This document shows positions 52,561 to 60,968 of a stretch of 64,000 bases of DNA, in pieces. Position numbers and translations under genes: made by a program. The first letter of the stretch is position 1. The number at the start of each line of letters is the position of its first letter. This DNA is from Odoribacter sp. AF15-53 (GTDB lineage: Bacteria; Bacteroidota; Bacteroidia; Bacteroidales; Marinifilaceae): assembly GCF_003479425.1 (NCBI RefSeq), contig NZ_QUHC01000001.1, positions 868,001 through 932,000 of the forward strand, given 5' to 3'. The notes beneath the pieces were generated by a model. That model made no database searches, was not told where the DNA came from, and was given only the letters and a program-made list of their open reading frames with translations.

Positions 52561-53634
52561 TTACTTGTAAATTTTTCCGGAGAGTTCTCCACGAAGAACC
52601 ATTAATCCGTTCATGGCTAAGGCTCTCATTTCATCTTCACCCGGATATACTTTCACTGGGGCGATGAAACCGACCATTTCTTTCACGTAATCTACGAGGA
52701 AGGGGTTGTGTGCGATACCTCCTGTTAACAGGATTCCGTCTACCTTACCTTTCAACACGGCAGCCATTTCACCGATAGCTTTACCTACCTGGTATGACAT
52801 GGCATCTTGTACCAATTTATATTTCGGATCTTTTATGGCTTTCATTTCCACCTCGTAAGCGTCGTTTGTTCCCAGATAAGCCACCAGACCACCTTCACCT
52901 TTCAACATTTTCTTTATTTCTGCTTCTGTCTTTTTACCGCTGAAACAAAGTTTTACCAATTGTCCGGTAGGGAGGGCTCCCGAACGTTCCGGAGAGAATG
53001 GACCGTCTCCGTCCAAAGCGTTGTTCACGTCAATTACCCGACCGTGATCATGTGCACCGACAGAAACACCACCCCCCAAATGGGCGATAATCAAATTAAT
53101 GTCCTCGTATTTCTTTCCGAGTTCCTTCGCGTAGGTACGGGCGATAGCTTTTTGATTTAAAGCGTGGAAAATGGATACCCGGGTAAACTCCGGATGTCCC
53201 GTCAAACGTGCAACATCTTGCAATTCGTCAACTACAACAGGGTCAGCGATATATGCTTTTGTACCATTGTTTAAAGACTTTGCGATATCGTTTGCGATCA
53301 ACCCGCCTAAATTAGAAGCGTGTTCACCAAGAGGAGGATTGTTTAAATCATTTATCAACGCTTCATTCACCTCATATACACCGGATTCGATAGGTTTAAC
53401 TAAACCTCCTCTTCCAACAATAGCATTGATTTCGTTAATATCGAAACCGGCATTTTTCAACTCGGATAGGATGATGTCTTTCCGGAATTGGAATTGTGAA
53501 GCCACGTTTTCGAATTTAGCGATTTCTTCTGCAGAATGCTTGATGTTCTTTACAAACTTCTCGGTCTCGTCTTCAAAGATAGCGATTTTTGTAGATGTTG
53601 AACCGGGGTTAATCGCAAGAATTTTAAATGACAT
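52561..53634 (-). CDS. buk: Butyrate kinase
   Basis: This 357-residue ASKHA-fold acyl kinase shows ILAINPGSTSTKIAIFE at its start, VGRGGLVKPIESGVYEVN, IIAHLGGGVSVGAHDHGRVIDVNNALDGDGPFSPERSG, and ILLTGGIAHN near residue 295. It makes ATP and butyrate from butyryl phosphate; a branched-chain fatty acid kinase is possible. Its partner phosphate butyryltransferase is not adjacent within the window. It has its own terminator and does not overlap the upstream glycerate kinase gene. Confidence 0.94.
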   Translation of the reverse strand: MSFKILAINPGSTSTKIAIFEDETEKFVKNIKHSAEEIAKFENVASQFQFRKDIILSELKNAGFDINEINAIVGRGGLVKPIESGVYEVNEALINDLNNPPLGEHASNLGGLIANDIAKSLNNGTKAYIADPVVVDELQDVARLTGHPEFTRVSIFHALNQKAIARTYAKELGKKYEDINLIIAHLGGGVSVGAHDHGRVIDVNNALDGDGPFSPERSGALPTGQLVKLCFSGKKTEAEIKKMLKGEGGLVAYLGTNDAYEVEMKAIKDPKYKLVQDAMSYQVGKAIGEMAAVLKGKVDGILLTGGIAHNPFLVDYVKEMVGFIAPVKVYPGEDEMRALAMNGLMVLRGELSGKIYK

Positions 53635-53754
53635 AGTGTTAATTGTTATTTTTAATATTAATAATTATTCTTTTTCGCACGTTTTGAGGCTGCAAAATTT
53701 ATAAATTGTAAGCAAAACTCAAAGAAAAAGTGATAATTTATTTCTTATAGAGAA

Positions 53755-54876
53755 TCAATCCGAATAAGCGGATGAATAAAGAGTGTCAATTATGGCTTGA
53801 GCTATGATTTTCAGATAATCTGGGGCATTTGCAATAGAATCATGCACGGTACGGGCATATTGGGTCATTGTAAATACTTTGTCAAAGAAAGGAATGGCCT
53901 GTTTTTCCGCTAATCCAACCACGGCGTAAACCGGGATTTTTTGCTCCCGGCACAAGGAGGCAATCGTTCCCGGAATCTTGCCATAGAGTGACTGTACATC
54001 AATTTTGCCTTCTCCGGTAATCACGACCCCGGCATGAGGGAGATGGTCATGAAAATGGGAGAGAGAAAGGCAATATTCGGAACCGGAAACAAGACGGGCT
54101 CCTAACAGGGCGAACATGGCTGCGGTTATTCCTCCTGCAGCACCACCATGCTTTAATTGAAGGAGTTCTTGCCCGGTATGTACTTTTAATAGATTGGCCC
54201 ACTTGCATAATTGTTGTTCCAACATGACAACTTGTTCTTGTGACGCTCCTTTTTGTGGACCAAATACGGCGGCAGCTCCTTCCGGGCCACAAAGCGGATT
54301 GTCAACATCGCATAATATAGTCATGTGGATATCTTTAAACCGTTGCTGTAAGACCCTCGTGTTAATATCTTTAATATCTAGAACATCGTTCCTGTAAATC
54401 TCTTGTTCTTTTACAATTGTCAAACCCATTTCCCGAAGTGCTCCTGTTCCTCCATCTACGCTGGCACTTCCCCCGACACATAGAATGAGTTTTTTTGCTC
54501 CCTGTGAAATCGCGTGGTTGATCAGTATGCCAAATCCGCCCGTATTCGTGTTTAAGATGTCGTATTCTTCTCTTTTTAGATGTTTCAAGCCACAGGCTTC
54601 CGCCAGTTCTATTATCGCCGTATCGCCTTTTAAATAATATGAAGCAAGGCGTTCACGTCCAAGTGCATCCCGGGTAGATATTTTGATCGGAGCGGCTTTT
54701 AGATAGTAGGCTATAATTTCGGCCGTACCGTCACCGCCATCCCCCATGGGAAGAGAAATTGTGTGGAGTCCGCATTCTTCAAGTTCGGTAGATAAAATTT
54801 TACAAAACTCAAATGCATTCAAGCTACCTTTAAATGCATTGGGAGCTAAAATAATATCACGATCGAGTAAAATCAT
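53755..54876 (-). CDS. Glycerate kinase
   Basis: This 373-residue protein shows ILAPNAFKGSLNAFEFCKIL and the glycine-rich LPMGDGGDGTAEII at its N-terminus. LCVGGSASVDGGTGALREMG near residue 130 and ITGEGKIDVQSLYGKIPG near 285 follow. It phosphorylates D-glycerate. It lies 3 nt downstream of the serine hydrolase gene on the same strand and probably forms one transcript with it. Confidence 0.95.
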   Translation of the reverse strand: MILLDRDIILAPNAFKGSLNAFEFCKILSTELEECGLHTISLPMGDGGDGTAEIIAYYLKAAPIKISTRDALGRERLASYYLKGDTAIIELAEACGLKHLKREEYDILNTNTGGFGILINHAISQGAKKLILCVGGSASVDGGTGALREMGLTIVKEQEIYRNDVLDIKDINTRVLQQRFKDIHMTILCDVDNPLCGPEGAAAVFGPQKGASQEQVVMLEQQLCKWANLLKVHTGQELLQLKHGGAAGGITAAMFALLGARLVSGSEYCLSLSHFHDHLPHAGVVITGEGKIDVQSLYGKIPGTIASLCREQKIPVYAVVGLAEKQAIPFFDKVFTMTQYARTVHDSIANAPDYLKIIAQAIIDTLYSSAYSD

Positions 54877-54879
54877 ACA

Positions 54880-56247
54880 TCAGATGTTATCGGGATACAC
54901 AGATGTCGAGGTAATACTTTTTTCGTTTGCCAATAGCTTCTTCGCGTCTTCAAATGCTTTGCAATAATCCGGGTCGAATAAATTCCTGTCTGGCCATTCT
55001 TTCACCCGATCCATGGCCCGGGCCATCATATCCTCTATCTTATGCGGAAAGCGGGGACCAGTCCAATTACTCGTGTTCGTGACAAATGCCCAACTAAAAC
55101 CATTCTGTTGATGCTTTAACATGGCACTTGTACCCGCTAAAGTTCCAGAACGCCACCAATCTCCCCGGGCATTCGTGTTCATCCAACCGATGGGCAGGGC
55201 GTTTTTCTCGCATTTCGTCATGGTTTCCACGCTTTCTTTACAAAGTATATCCGGGTATAGATCGTCGCCGTCAATCGCCGAAAGAAAGCGTAATAACTCG
55301 GTAGGAGAGGCAACCCAACCTCCGGCTCCGTAAAGTCCTTCTATATTGTTTCCACCATTACAACGATATACTAGCGTGTCTTTGCCATCACATGAACGAA
55401 TCAGATCGGCATCAGCTTGTTCGTAATATCTCACTTCGTTCTGGTAACGATCTTCGTAAAGATTATGGGCCAGATGCATATCGTAACATCCCGCAGGAAA
55501 TAACACGTTATCTTGAATAAAATGCTCGTAATCTTCTCCTGTTACTTCTTCTATAATCTTGGATAAAATGGCATAACCCACGTTAGAATAACTTGTACTT
55601 GTCCCTGGGGTGAAGCCGAGCTGTCGGGATAAAACAAATTTGATTGTCGTGTTCAGGTCTGCAGGAGCGGGGACATCCATTTTTTTTGCGATATCTACCG
55701 GGCAGAACATGGGATCACCCATACGATTGGTAAAACCGCCTTGATGACGCAACAGGTTTTCCACGGTGATGCTTTTTGTCCGCTTGTCTTTTATTGGAGC
55801 ATAAAGTGTCGTGTCGTTCAATATTCCATCTTCACCGAAAACTTTATCCTCTAAAGATAGTTTCCCGTTTTCAACCAGTTTCATGATCCCTGCCGCCGTG
55901 ATTAACTTGGAGACAGAAGCAATCCGGAAAATATGATTCACGTCGGTCTTCACGTCATTTTCCTCGTCGGCATAACCGTAACCTTTACTGTAAATCAACT
56001 TGCCATCTTTCATGATTGCCAAAGAAGCTCCTTTTATTTCCCATTGATTCATAAAACGTTCAATGGTTTGATCTAAACGTTTTGTTTCAATAAGATCTGA
56101 ATATTCATTATTGAACAAATCGTGAATGGCCACGGTAAGCGTGTCTTGAGGAATATCTTCTTCTACCTGAATCTCTTCCGTGTAAGATTTCCAGGGTTTA
56201 AAACTGATGATTAGAAAGAATAGTATAACTAATATCGTGTATTTCAT
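54880..56247 (-). CDS. Class C beta-lactamase-like serine hydrolase
   Basis: I start at the ATG at 56247 (455 residues, MKYTILVILFFLIISF, a signal or anchor segment); a TTG nine bases upstream lies inside an inverted repeat. The penicillin-binding fold shows the nucleophile motif FRIASVSKLITAAGIM (SxxK) near residue 115, then the YSNVGYAIL tyrosine motif near 225. HxG-type final motif is less clear. Family members are esterases, D-aminopeptidases or carboxypeptidases more often than true beta-lactamases. Upstream gene is the class IV aminotransferase and downstream is glycerate kinase. Confidence 0.9.
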   Translation of the reverse strand: MKYTILVILFFLIISFKPWKSYTEEIQVEEDIPQDTLTVAIHDLFNNEYSDLIETKRLDQTIERFMNQWEIKGASLAIMKDGKLIYSKGYGYADEENDVKTDVNHIFRIASVSKLITAAGIMKLVENGKLSLEDKVFGEDGILNDTTLYAPIKDKRTKSITVENLLRHQGGFTNRMGDPMFCPVDIAKKMDVPAPADLNTTIKFVLSRQLGFTPGTSTSYSNVGYAILSKIIEEVTGEDYEHFIQDNVLFPAGCYDMHLAHNLYEDRYQNEVRYYEQADADLIRSCDGKDTLVYRCNGGNNIEGLYGAGGWVASPTELLRFLSAIDGDDLYPDILCKESVETMTKCEKNALPIGWMNTNARGDWWRSGTLAGTSAMLKHQQNGFSWAFVTNTSNWTGPRFPHKIEDMMARAMDRVKEWPDRNLFDPDYCKAFEDAKKLLANEKSITSTSVYPDNI

Positions 56248-56349
56248 TACATGCAATTAAAAGAAAAAAACGTAATATTCTATGACAAAAGAACATTACG
56301 TGGGCAATATTAATAAAAAAGTGTGTGCTTTCAAAATAATTGCATGTAA
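56247..56349. repeat. 103-bp inverted-repeat spacer
   Basis: TTACATGCAATTA (56247-56259) is the perfect reverse complement of TAATTGCATGTAA (56337-56349), and an inner imperfect stem uses ACGTAAT near 56270 with ATTACGT near 56295. It fills the gap between the aminotransferase stop and the serine hydrolase start. Confidence 0.7.
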
Positions 56350-56356
56350 AACACCC

Positions 56357-57145
56357 TTAAAAATTCTTACTCAGTAAATCGAAGTAACGTTCCATAACTT
56401 TCATCAGCAACGGATGATGCGGATTAAAGGCAATTCCATCAATTCGGGCAATGGGTAACACCAGTGGGGAAGTTCCCGTGATAAAGGCCGCTTCATAAGT
56501 CGCGATATCTTTATAATTCACACATTTCTCGATAACGTTGAGCTTGTCTTCCTGGCAGATATTTAGTACCCGTTTTCGGCTGGTTCCGGGTAATACATAG
56601 GGAAGAGGAGCCGTATACAACGTGTTATCCCGGATAAAGAATACGTTAGAGCGAGAACCTTCTGTGATACATTCGTCCTCGTCGATCAGTAAAACCTCGT
56701 AAACACCTTTTTCCTGTAAAATCTGATTCGTCATTTCTCGTAAACCGGAATTGATGTATTTAACTTCTGCATTTTCTCGCATGGCTCGGCAGGTTACCGT
56801 GTCAACTCCGTGTTGGTAAGCCTCTTCGGCGGGATAAGAATGTTTTATCTGGTACACGTATTCATCAATGCCGGAAGAGGTGATCCGAAGTACGTATTTT
56901 ATATTACCTTCTTTGATATTTTCAAGTTGAATCAACCGGTTTAACTTGTCTTCCACATGCAAAGACTTCAGATTAATGTCAAGACTTGATTTTTTGATTG
57001 AATTATCAAGTCTCAATAGATTATCATTCAGAAATATAACCTTCCCTCTAAAAACTCGACATACCTCGTAAATACTGAGTCCCTGATTTAATATTTCTTC
57101 AGAATATTCTTTATTATCAATCGGTTTATTATTAAATAGCATCAT
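56357..57145 (-). CDS. Class IV PLP-dependent aminotransferase
   Basis: I prefer the ATG at 57145 (262 residues), because AAAGGAG lies 8 nt before it; a start at 57163 would add six residues. The fold-type IV pattern is LFNNKPI ... NQGLSIYEVCRVFRGKVIFLNDNLLRL, with the PLP lysine in AEVKYINSGLREMTN near residue 135, then ECITEGSRSNVFFIR and VLPGTSRKRVL. It could be a branched-chain aminotransferase, a D-amino-acid transaminase or an aminodeoxychorismate lyase; the sequence read by eye does not decide. It starts the minus-strand run that continues to 53755. Confidence 0.9.
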   Translation of the reverse strand: MMLFNNKPIDNKEYSEEILNQGLSIYEVCRVFRGKVIFLNDNLLRLDNSIKKSSLDINLKSLHVEDKLNRLIQLENIKEGNIKYVLRITSSGIDEYVYQIKHSYPAEEAYQHGVDTVTCRAMRENAEVKYINSGLREMTNQILQEKGVYEVLLIDEDECITEGSRSNVFFIRDNTLYTAPLPYVLPGTSRKRVLNICQEDKLNVIEKCVNYKDIATYEAAFITGTSPLVLPIARIDGIAFNPHHPLLMKVMERYFDLLSKNF

Positions 57146-57230
57146 GTGTTTATCTCCTTTCATGGATCGCGAATTTATGTTTTAAAACGATTATATTCCC
57201 GGAAATGTTCAGAAAATTTGTCGGAAGATT

Positions 57231-57450
57231 AAGGCAAATGCGTCAAAACGCTTTCGTACTAGTCCGTAAAGTCCATAAAGTCATGCCTTGGCATCTAAAG
57301 TCCATAAAGTAACGAGTGTCCTTCGGACGAGGCTTACCGACAGCTTAGCTATCGTGGACAAAGCGCCCGTAGGGTCCATTAACTTTACAGACTTTATGAA
57401 CTTTACAAACTTTTGACTTGAAGGGCAAAGCGTTTTGAAGCGTTTGCCCT
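57231..57450. repeat. 220-bp inverted-repeat element (MITE-like)
   Basis: The 24-nt ends (57231-57254 and 57427-57450) are reverse complements with three mismatches around the shared CAAAACGCTTT. The interior holds a direct repeat AAAGTCCATAAAGT (twice near 57267-57308) and related inverted words (ACTTTACAGACTTTATG) near 57380. It has no coding potential. Confidence 0.8.
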
Positions 57451-57458
57451 GATATGTC

Positions 57459-57489
57459 TTGTAACTTTCGATAATTTACGCTACTTTTG
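57459..57489 (+). promoter_or_regulatory. Promoter of the 57498 operon
   Basis: TTG at 57459-57461 and TACTTTTG at 57482-57489 match the Bacteroidota consensus with a 20-nt spacer. The ATG at 57498 is only 8 nt after the -7 element, so the transcript may be leaderless. Confidence 0.6.
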
Positions 57490-57497
57490 GCTGATAT

Positions 57498-57977
57498 ATG
57501 GAAACACGAGAACAAATAGAACGAATAGAGCATTTCCTAAAAGAAGTCGTTGTAAATGAGATTGCTAAATTGCAAGGAGTGGGATTGTCATACATGCAAT
57601 TTGTTATTATGGGACAAGCTATTGAAGTTTTGGGAAGTTTCTTGGACAACAAACCCATGAAAGCCAAAGGACAGTCTGCCAAACGTTTTTCGTTAGGCGT
57701 GAAAAAACTATTCGGGGGGCGTTATCGTTTGTTGAATGACAATTGTTTCTTGTATGATAAACTTCGCAACCAAATGACGCACACTTTTATCCCGGGAAAC
57801 GATTTGATCCTGTTGAATCAAGCGGAGAATACCAAAGGATATAAACATTTACAGATGGCAGACGGTAAGCTGGTTTTAATTTCCGAGGTTTTCTATGAAG
57901 ATATATGCAATGCTTGTGAACGACTTTTGGAAGCTATTAAAAGTGGTGTGTTACCTCCTAAAAATATCGCTTATTAA
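57498..57977 (+). CDS. Conserved hypothetical cytoplasmic protein
   Basis: I do not recognise this 159-residue protein. It has no signal peptide. It is mostly helical with several aromatic and charged positions: IEHFLKEVVVNEIAKLQ, MGQAIEVLGSFLDNK, KRFSLGVKKLFGGRYRLL, DKLRNQMTHTFIPG and a C-terminal helix DICNACERLLEAIKSG. The MTH..IPG segment could be a metal or substrate site. Its stop overlaps the start of the next gene by one base (TAATG), so it is part of an operon with KDO and membrane-lipid genes. Confidence 0.7.
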   Translation: METREQIERIEHFLKEVVVNEIAKLQGVGLSYMQFVIMGQAIEVLGSFLDNKPMKAKGQSAKRFSLGVKKLFGGRYRLLNDNCFLYDKLRNQMTHTFIPGNDLILLNQAENTKGYKHLQMADGKLVLISEVFYEDICNACERLLEAIKSGVLPPKNIAY

Positions 57978-58822
57978 TGATGGAACAACAAGATAAAATC
58001 ATATTGATCGGGGCCGGAAACGTCGCTCATCATTTAGCTGCCGCTCTCTTGAAAGCGGGAGAGAATTTGTGCCAGATATACAGTCGGACGCTTGATGCGG
58101 CTCGGCAACTGGGAATGAAGACCGGTATTTCATACACGGCAGAAATCAACGAAATTTACCCGGATGGAGATGTTTATATATATAGTGTAAGTGATGACGT
58201 GCTACCTTCTATTGTTAAGACGATTAGAATGAAAGATGATGCGTTGATTTTGCACACTTCCGGAAGTCAGTCTATAGATGTTTTCAAGTCTTTCGCTCGG
58301 CACTACGGGGTACTTTACCCTATACAGACTTTTTCCAAGAAAAGGGAATTGGATTTCAGGGAAATCCCCTTGTGTATTGAAGGGAATAGCGCTTCCGTGC
58401 TGAGTAGAATAAAAAGAATGGCAGAAAAGTTATCGGATAAAATATACGAAATCAATTCTGCCCAGCGTAAAGAATTGCATCTGGCCGCAGTCTTCGCTTG
58501 TAATTTCCCGAATTATTTGTATAGTGTGGCCGGAAAATTGTTAGAAAATAGTGGATTACCTTTCTCGATGTTGCGTCCGTTAATTTTCGAGACAGCCCAC
58601 AAGGTGATGCTATTAAGTCCGGAAGAAGCCCAGACGGGACCGGCCAGACGAGGGGATGAAAGTATCATGAGTATGCACAAAAACATGCTGAAAGGAGATA
58701 AAGAGTTATTGAAAATATACACGATGTTATCGGAGGCTATCCGGGAATCTCAGGATAAAGAAGATACGGAAGAACAAAAGATCCCCCCGATAGAAATAAT
58801 TGATATGCCCACATTGTGGTAA
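57977..58822 (+). CDS. DUF2520 family Rossmann-fold protein
   Basis: This 281-residue protein has an N-terminal NAD(P)-binding motif IILIGAGNVAHHLAAALLKAG. VYIYSVSDDVLPSIVKTI, LHTSGSQSIDVFKSF and GVLYPIQTFSKKRELDF follow, then an all-helical C-terminal DUF2520 domain (ELHLAAVFACNFPNYLYSVAG, ARRGDESIMSMHKNML). It resembles prephenate-dehydrogenase or ProC-like dehydrogenases but the family has no agreed function. Start is ATG at 57977 or the next codon. Confidence 0.88.
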   Translation: MMEQQDKIILIGAGNVAHHLAAALLKAGENLCQIYSRTLDAARQLGMKTGISYTAEINEIYPDGDVYIYSVSDDVLPSIVKTIRMKDDALILHTSGSQSIDVFKSFARHYGVLYPIQTFSKKRELDFREIPLCIEGNSASVLSRIKRMAEKLSDKIYEINSAQRKELHLAAVFACNFPNYLYSVAGKLLENSGLPFSMLRPLIFETAHKVMLLSPEEAQTGPARRGDESIMSMHKNMLKGDKELLKIYTMLSEAIRESQDKEDTEEQKIPPIEIIDMPTLW

Positions 58823-58843
58823 ACTAGATAAAAAAGATATAGT

Positions 58844-59371
58844 ATGAAGTTGTTCAAGGAAGAATTAAAAAAGGTTGAAGCATTCGCATTTGATGTGGAT
58901 GGAGTGTTTTCCCGTCACGAAATGAATATCACTTCAGAGGGTGATTTGGTACGTACATCTTGTACGAAAGATGGTTACGCCATGATGTATTGTACCAAGA
59001 AAGGTTATCCGGTTTGTATTATTTCAGGGGGACAGGCTCCAGGAGTTCGGGAACGTTTTGAAAAACTAGGCGTGAAGGACGTGTATCTTGGGGTTGCCAA
59101 TAAAGTGGAAGCCTTGAACGAGTTTCTTCAAAAATATAATCTTGATCCGGAGAACGTGATGTACATGGGGGATGATATACCGGACTACAATGTCATGCAA
59201 ATCGTGGGTATGCCCGTGTGTCCCTCGGATGCGTGCGAGGAAATAAAAGCCATTTCACGTTACATTTCAGACACGCCGGGAGGACTCGGTTGTGTGCGGG
59301 ATGTTGTCGCTCAGGTGCTAAAAGCCAAAGGCGAATGGATGGATACTCACTGTTACGTGAAATGTATGTAA
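58844..59371 (+). CDS. kdsC: KdsC-like 3-deoxy-manno-octulosonate-8-phosphatase (HAD)
   Basis: This 175-residue HAD phosphatase shows FAFDVDGVFSRHEMNIT (nucleophile Asp), CIISGGQAPGVRERFEKLG, and VMYMGDDIPDYNVMQIVGMPVCPSDA (metal-binding Asp). Length and lack of a cap domain fit KdsC, which makes KDO for lipopolysaccharide. YrbI-type or related sugar phosphatases are possible alternatives. It lies in an operon with DUF2520 and prenyltransferase genes. Confidence 0.88.
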   Translation: MKLFKEELKKVEAFAFDVDGVFSRHEMNITSEGDLVRTSCTKDGYAMMYCTKKGYPVCIISGGQAPGVRERFEKLGVKDVYLGVANKVEALNEFLQKYNLDPENVMYMGDDIPDYNVMQIVGMPVCPSDACEEIKAISRYISDTPGGLGCVRDVVAQVLKAKGEWMDTHCYVKCM

Positions 59372-59417
59372 TCGTGGGATTCTAAAATCTAAGAATTTGA
59401 AAATGAAATAATATCAG

Positions 59418-60350
59418 ATGTTGGAAATTTTCAAGTTAATACGACTCAGAACAATAGCGTTCACGGCATTCACGATGTATGCCATGCGCTTTTTTGTCAT
59501 CCAGCCCGTGTTGGACAAGGCGGGGTTCACCTTACAAATGCCGGACGGGGATTTCTCTCTTTTGGTAATTGCGGTATGTTGTCTAGTTTCAGCCGCTTAC
59601 GTGATAAATGATTATTTCGACACGAAAGCAGACCGGATTTCCGGTAACAGACCCGTAATCGTGGGTAAAACGATCAGTCGTCGGGCAGCCATTACCCTTC
59701 ATTCGATTCTGAATGTTGTGGCCGTTGGAATAGCCGCTTATCTCGCATGGAAAGTGAATCACGGTGAGATCGTGTTGCTATTTTTACTGATATCCTTGAT
59801 ATTATGGTTTTATTCTTCTCGGATCAAAAAACGTTTTTTGTGGGGAAATCTGGTCGTGGCCGTTTTAGCCGGGTTGATACCGCTTACGGTGATTACCTTT
59901 GAAATCCCATTACTAAGTGATGTTTATTCGGAAGTCGTGTTGAAGACTCACGTGGGCTTTGCATACGTTTTTAACTGGACGTTATGCTTCTCGTTCTTCC
60001 TTTTTATCAACATGTTGATCTATGAAATAAACAAAGATATATACAGTATTAATGGTGATCGGGCTGATGATATTGTCACCCTGCCCGTGAAGTACGGAAT
60101 CCCGACAACCCGGAAGATCATTATCGCCCTGATAGCCGTCGCAATTCTTTCTTTGATCGCTTTTTTACTGGTAGGCTTTATTTGTACTCCGGTAATATGG
60201 AGCTATTTTGTTATCGCTCTGATTATCCCGTATCTAGTGTATGGTTACTCGGTATTAAAAAACGACCGGATGAAATTCCAATTACGGATGATCCGGTTAA
60301 TCATGGTTTTGTGTATAGGGGTGAGCGTGTTCTGTAAACTATGTGAATAA
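59418..60350 (+). CDS. UbiA family prenyltransferase
   Basis: This 310-residue membrane protein has about eight membrane segments. The first Asp-rich motif NDYFDTKADRISGNRPVI near residue 66 and INKDIYSINGDRADDIVTLPVKYG near residue 196 are the two metal-prenyl-diphosphate-binding motifs. Similar Bacteroidota proteins are annotated as geranylgeranylglycerol-phosphate geranylgeranyltransferase-like or as menaquinone-type enzymes. Substrate cannot be fixed by eye. It is followed closely by maf. Confidence 0.9.
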   Translation: MLEIFKLIRLRTIAFTAFTMYAMRFFVIQPVLDKAGFTLQMPDGDFSLLVIAVCCLVSAAYVINDYFDTKADRISGNRPVIVGKTISRRAAITLHSILNVVAVGIAAYLAWKVNHGEIVLLFLLISLILWFYSSRIKKRFLWGNLVVAVLAGLIPLTVITFEIPLLSDVYSEVVLKTHVGFAYVFNWTLCFSFFLFINMLIYEINKDIYSINGDRADDIVTLPVKYGIPTTRKIIIALIAVAILSLIAFLLVGFICTPVIWSYFVIALIIPYLVYGYSVLKNDRMKFQLRMIRLIMVLCIGVSVFCKLCE

Positions 60351-60357
60351 TAGGGAA

Positions 60358-60939
60358 ATGTATTCAATTAAAAACTATAAATTAATATTGGCATCCGCGT
60401 CGCCACGAAGACAGCAGTTAATGAAAGATGCAGGGTTTACTTTTGAAATCAGGCTAAAAGATATCGAGGAAACGTATCCTCGTGAATTGGCTTTAGAAAA
60501 AGTACCGGAATATTTATCGCGGGTGAAAGCGGAAGCATTCCGGGGGGAGTTGAAGCCTGACGAGGTGTTGGTGACAGCTGACACGGTAGTTTGCATTCAC
60601 GATAAGATTTTAGGTAAGCCCGTAGATCGTACCGATGCGATCCGTATGTTGCAGGAGTTATCTGGAAACCGTCATTTGGTTATCACGGGAGTAAGCGTGA
60701 CAACCCGCACGGAACAACATTCCTTTTCGGCATTGACAAACGTATTTTTTAAAACATTATCTATCGAAGAAATAGAGTTTTACGTGGATACATATAAACC
60801 TTTTGATAAGGCAGGGGCTTACGGTATCCAGGAATGGATCGGGTACATTGGGATCGAACGCATAGAGGGATCATTCTATAACGTGATGGGATTACCCGTG
60901 CAGAAATTATATGAAACATTGCGAAAATTACAATTCTAA
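60358..60939 (+). CDS. maf: Maf family nucleotide pyrophosphatase
   Basis: This 193-residue protein (ATG at 60358; a GTG at 60343 overlapping the previous gene is an alternative) begins LILASASPRRQQLMKDAGF, the Maf signature. VLVTADTVVCIHDKILGKP, the catalytic-type LSGNRHLVITGVSV and GAYGIQEWIGYIGIERIEGSFYNVMGLP follow. Maf hydrolyses non-canonical or modified nucleoside triphosphates (dTTP/UTP type). It is the last gene of the tight cytoplasmic part of the operon. Confidence 0.95.
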   Translation: MYSIKNYKLILASASPRRQQLMKDAGFTFEIRLKDIEETYPRELALEKVPEYLSRVKAEAFRGELKPDEVLVTADTVVCIHDKILGKPVDRTDAIRMLQELSGNRHLVITGVSVTTRTEQHSFSALTNVFFKTLSIEEIEFYVDTYKPFDKAGAYGIQEWIGYIGIERIEGSFYNVMGLPVQKLYETLRKLQF

Positions 60940-60968
60940 TAATAAATAACATTTTAAAATACCAGTAA

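Larger units (their letters stand above)
57146..57497. other. Divergent intergenic region holding a repeat element
   Basis: This gap between the aminotransferase (minus) and the operon at 57498 (plus) holds the element at 57231-57450 and the promoter at 57459-57489. Nothing else is recognised. Confidence 0.6.

Noticed and set aside
57231..57450. CRISPR array because of short repeated words (AAAGTCCATAAAGT)
   Set aside because: There are only two direct copies with unequal spacing, terminal inverted repeats are present, and no cas genes are nearby.
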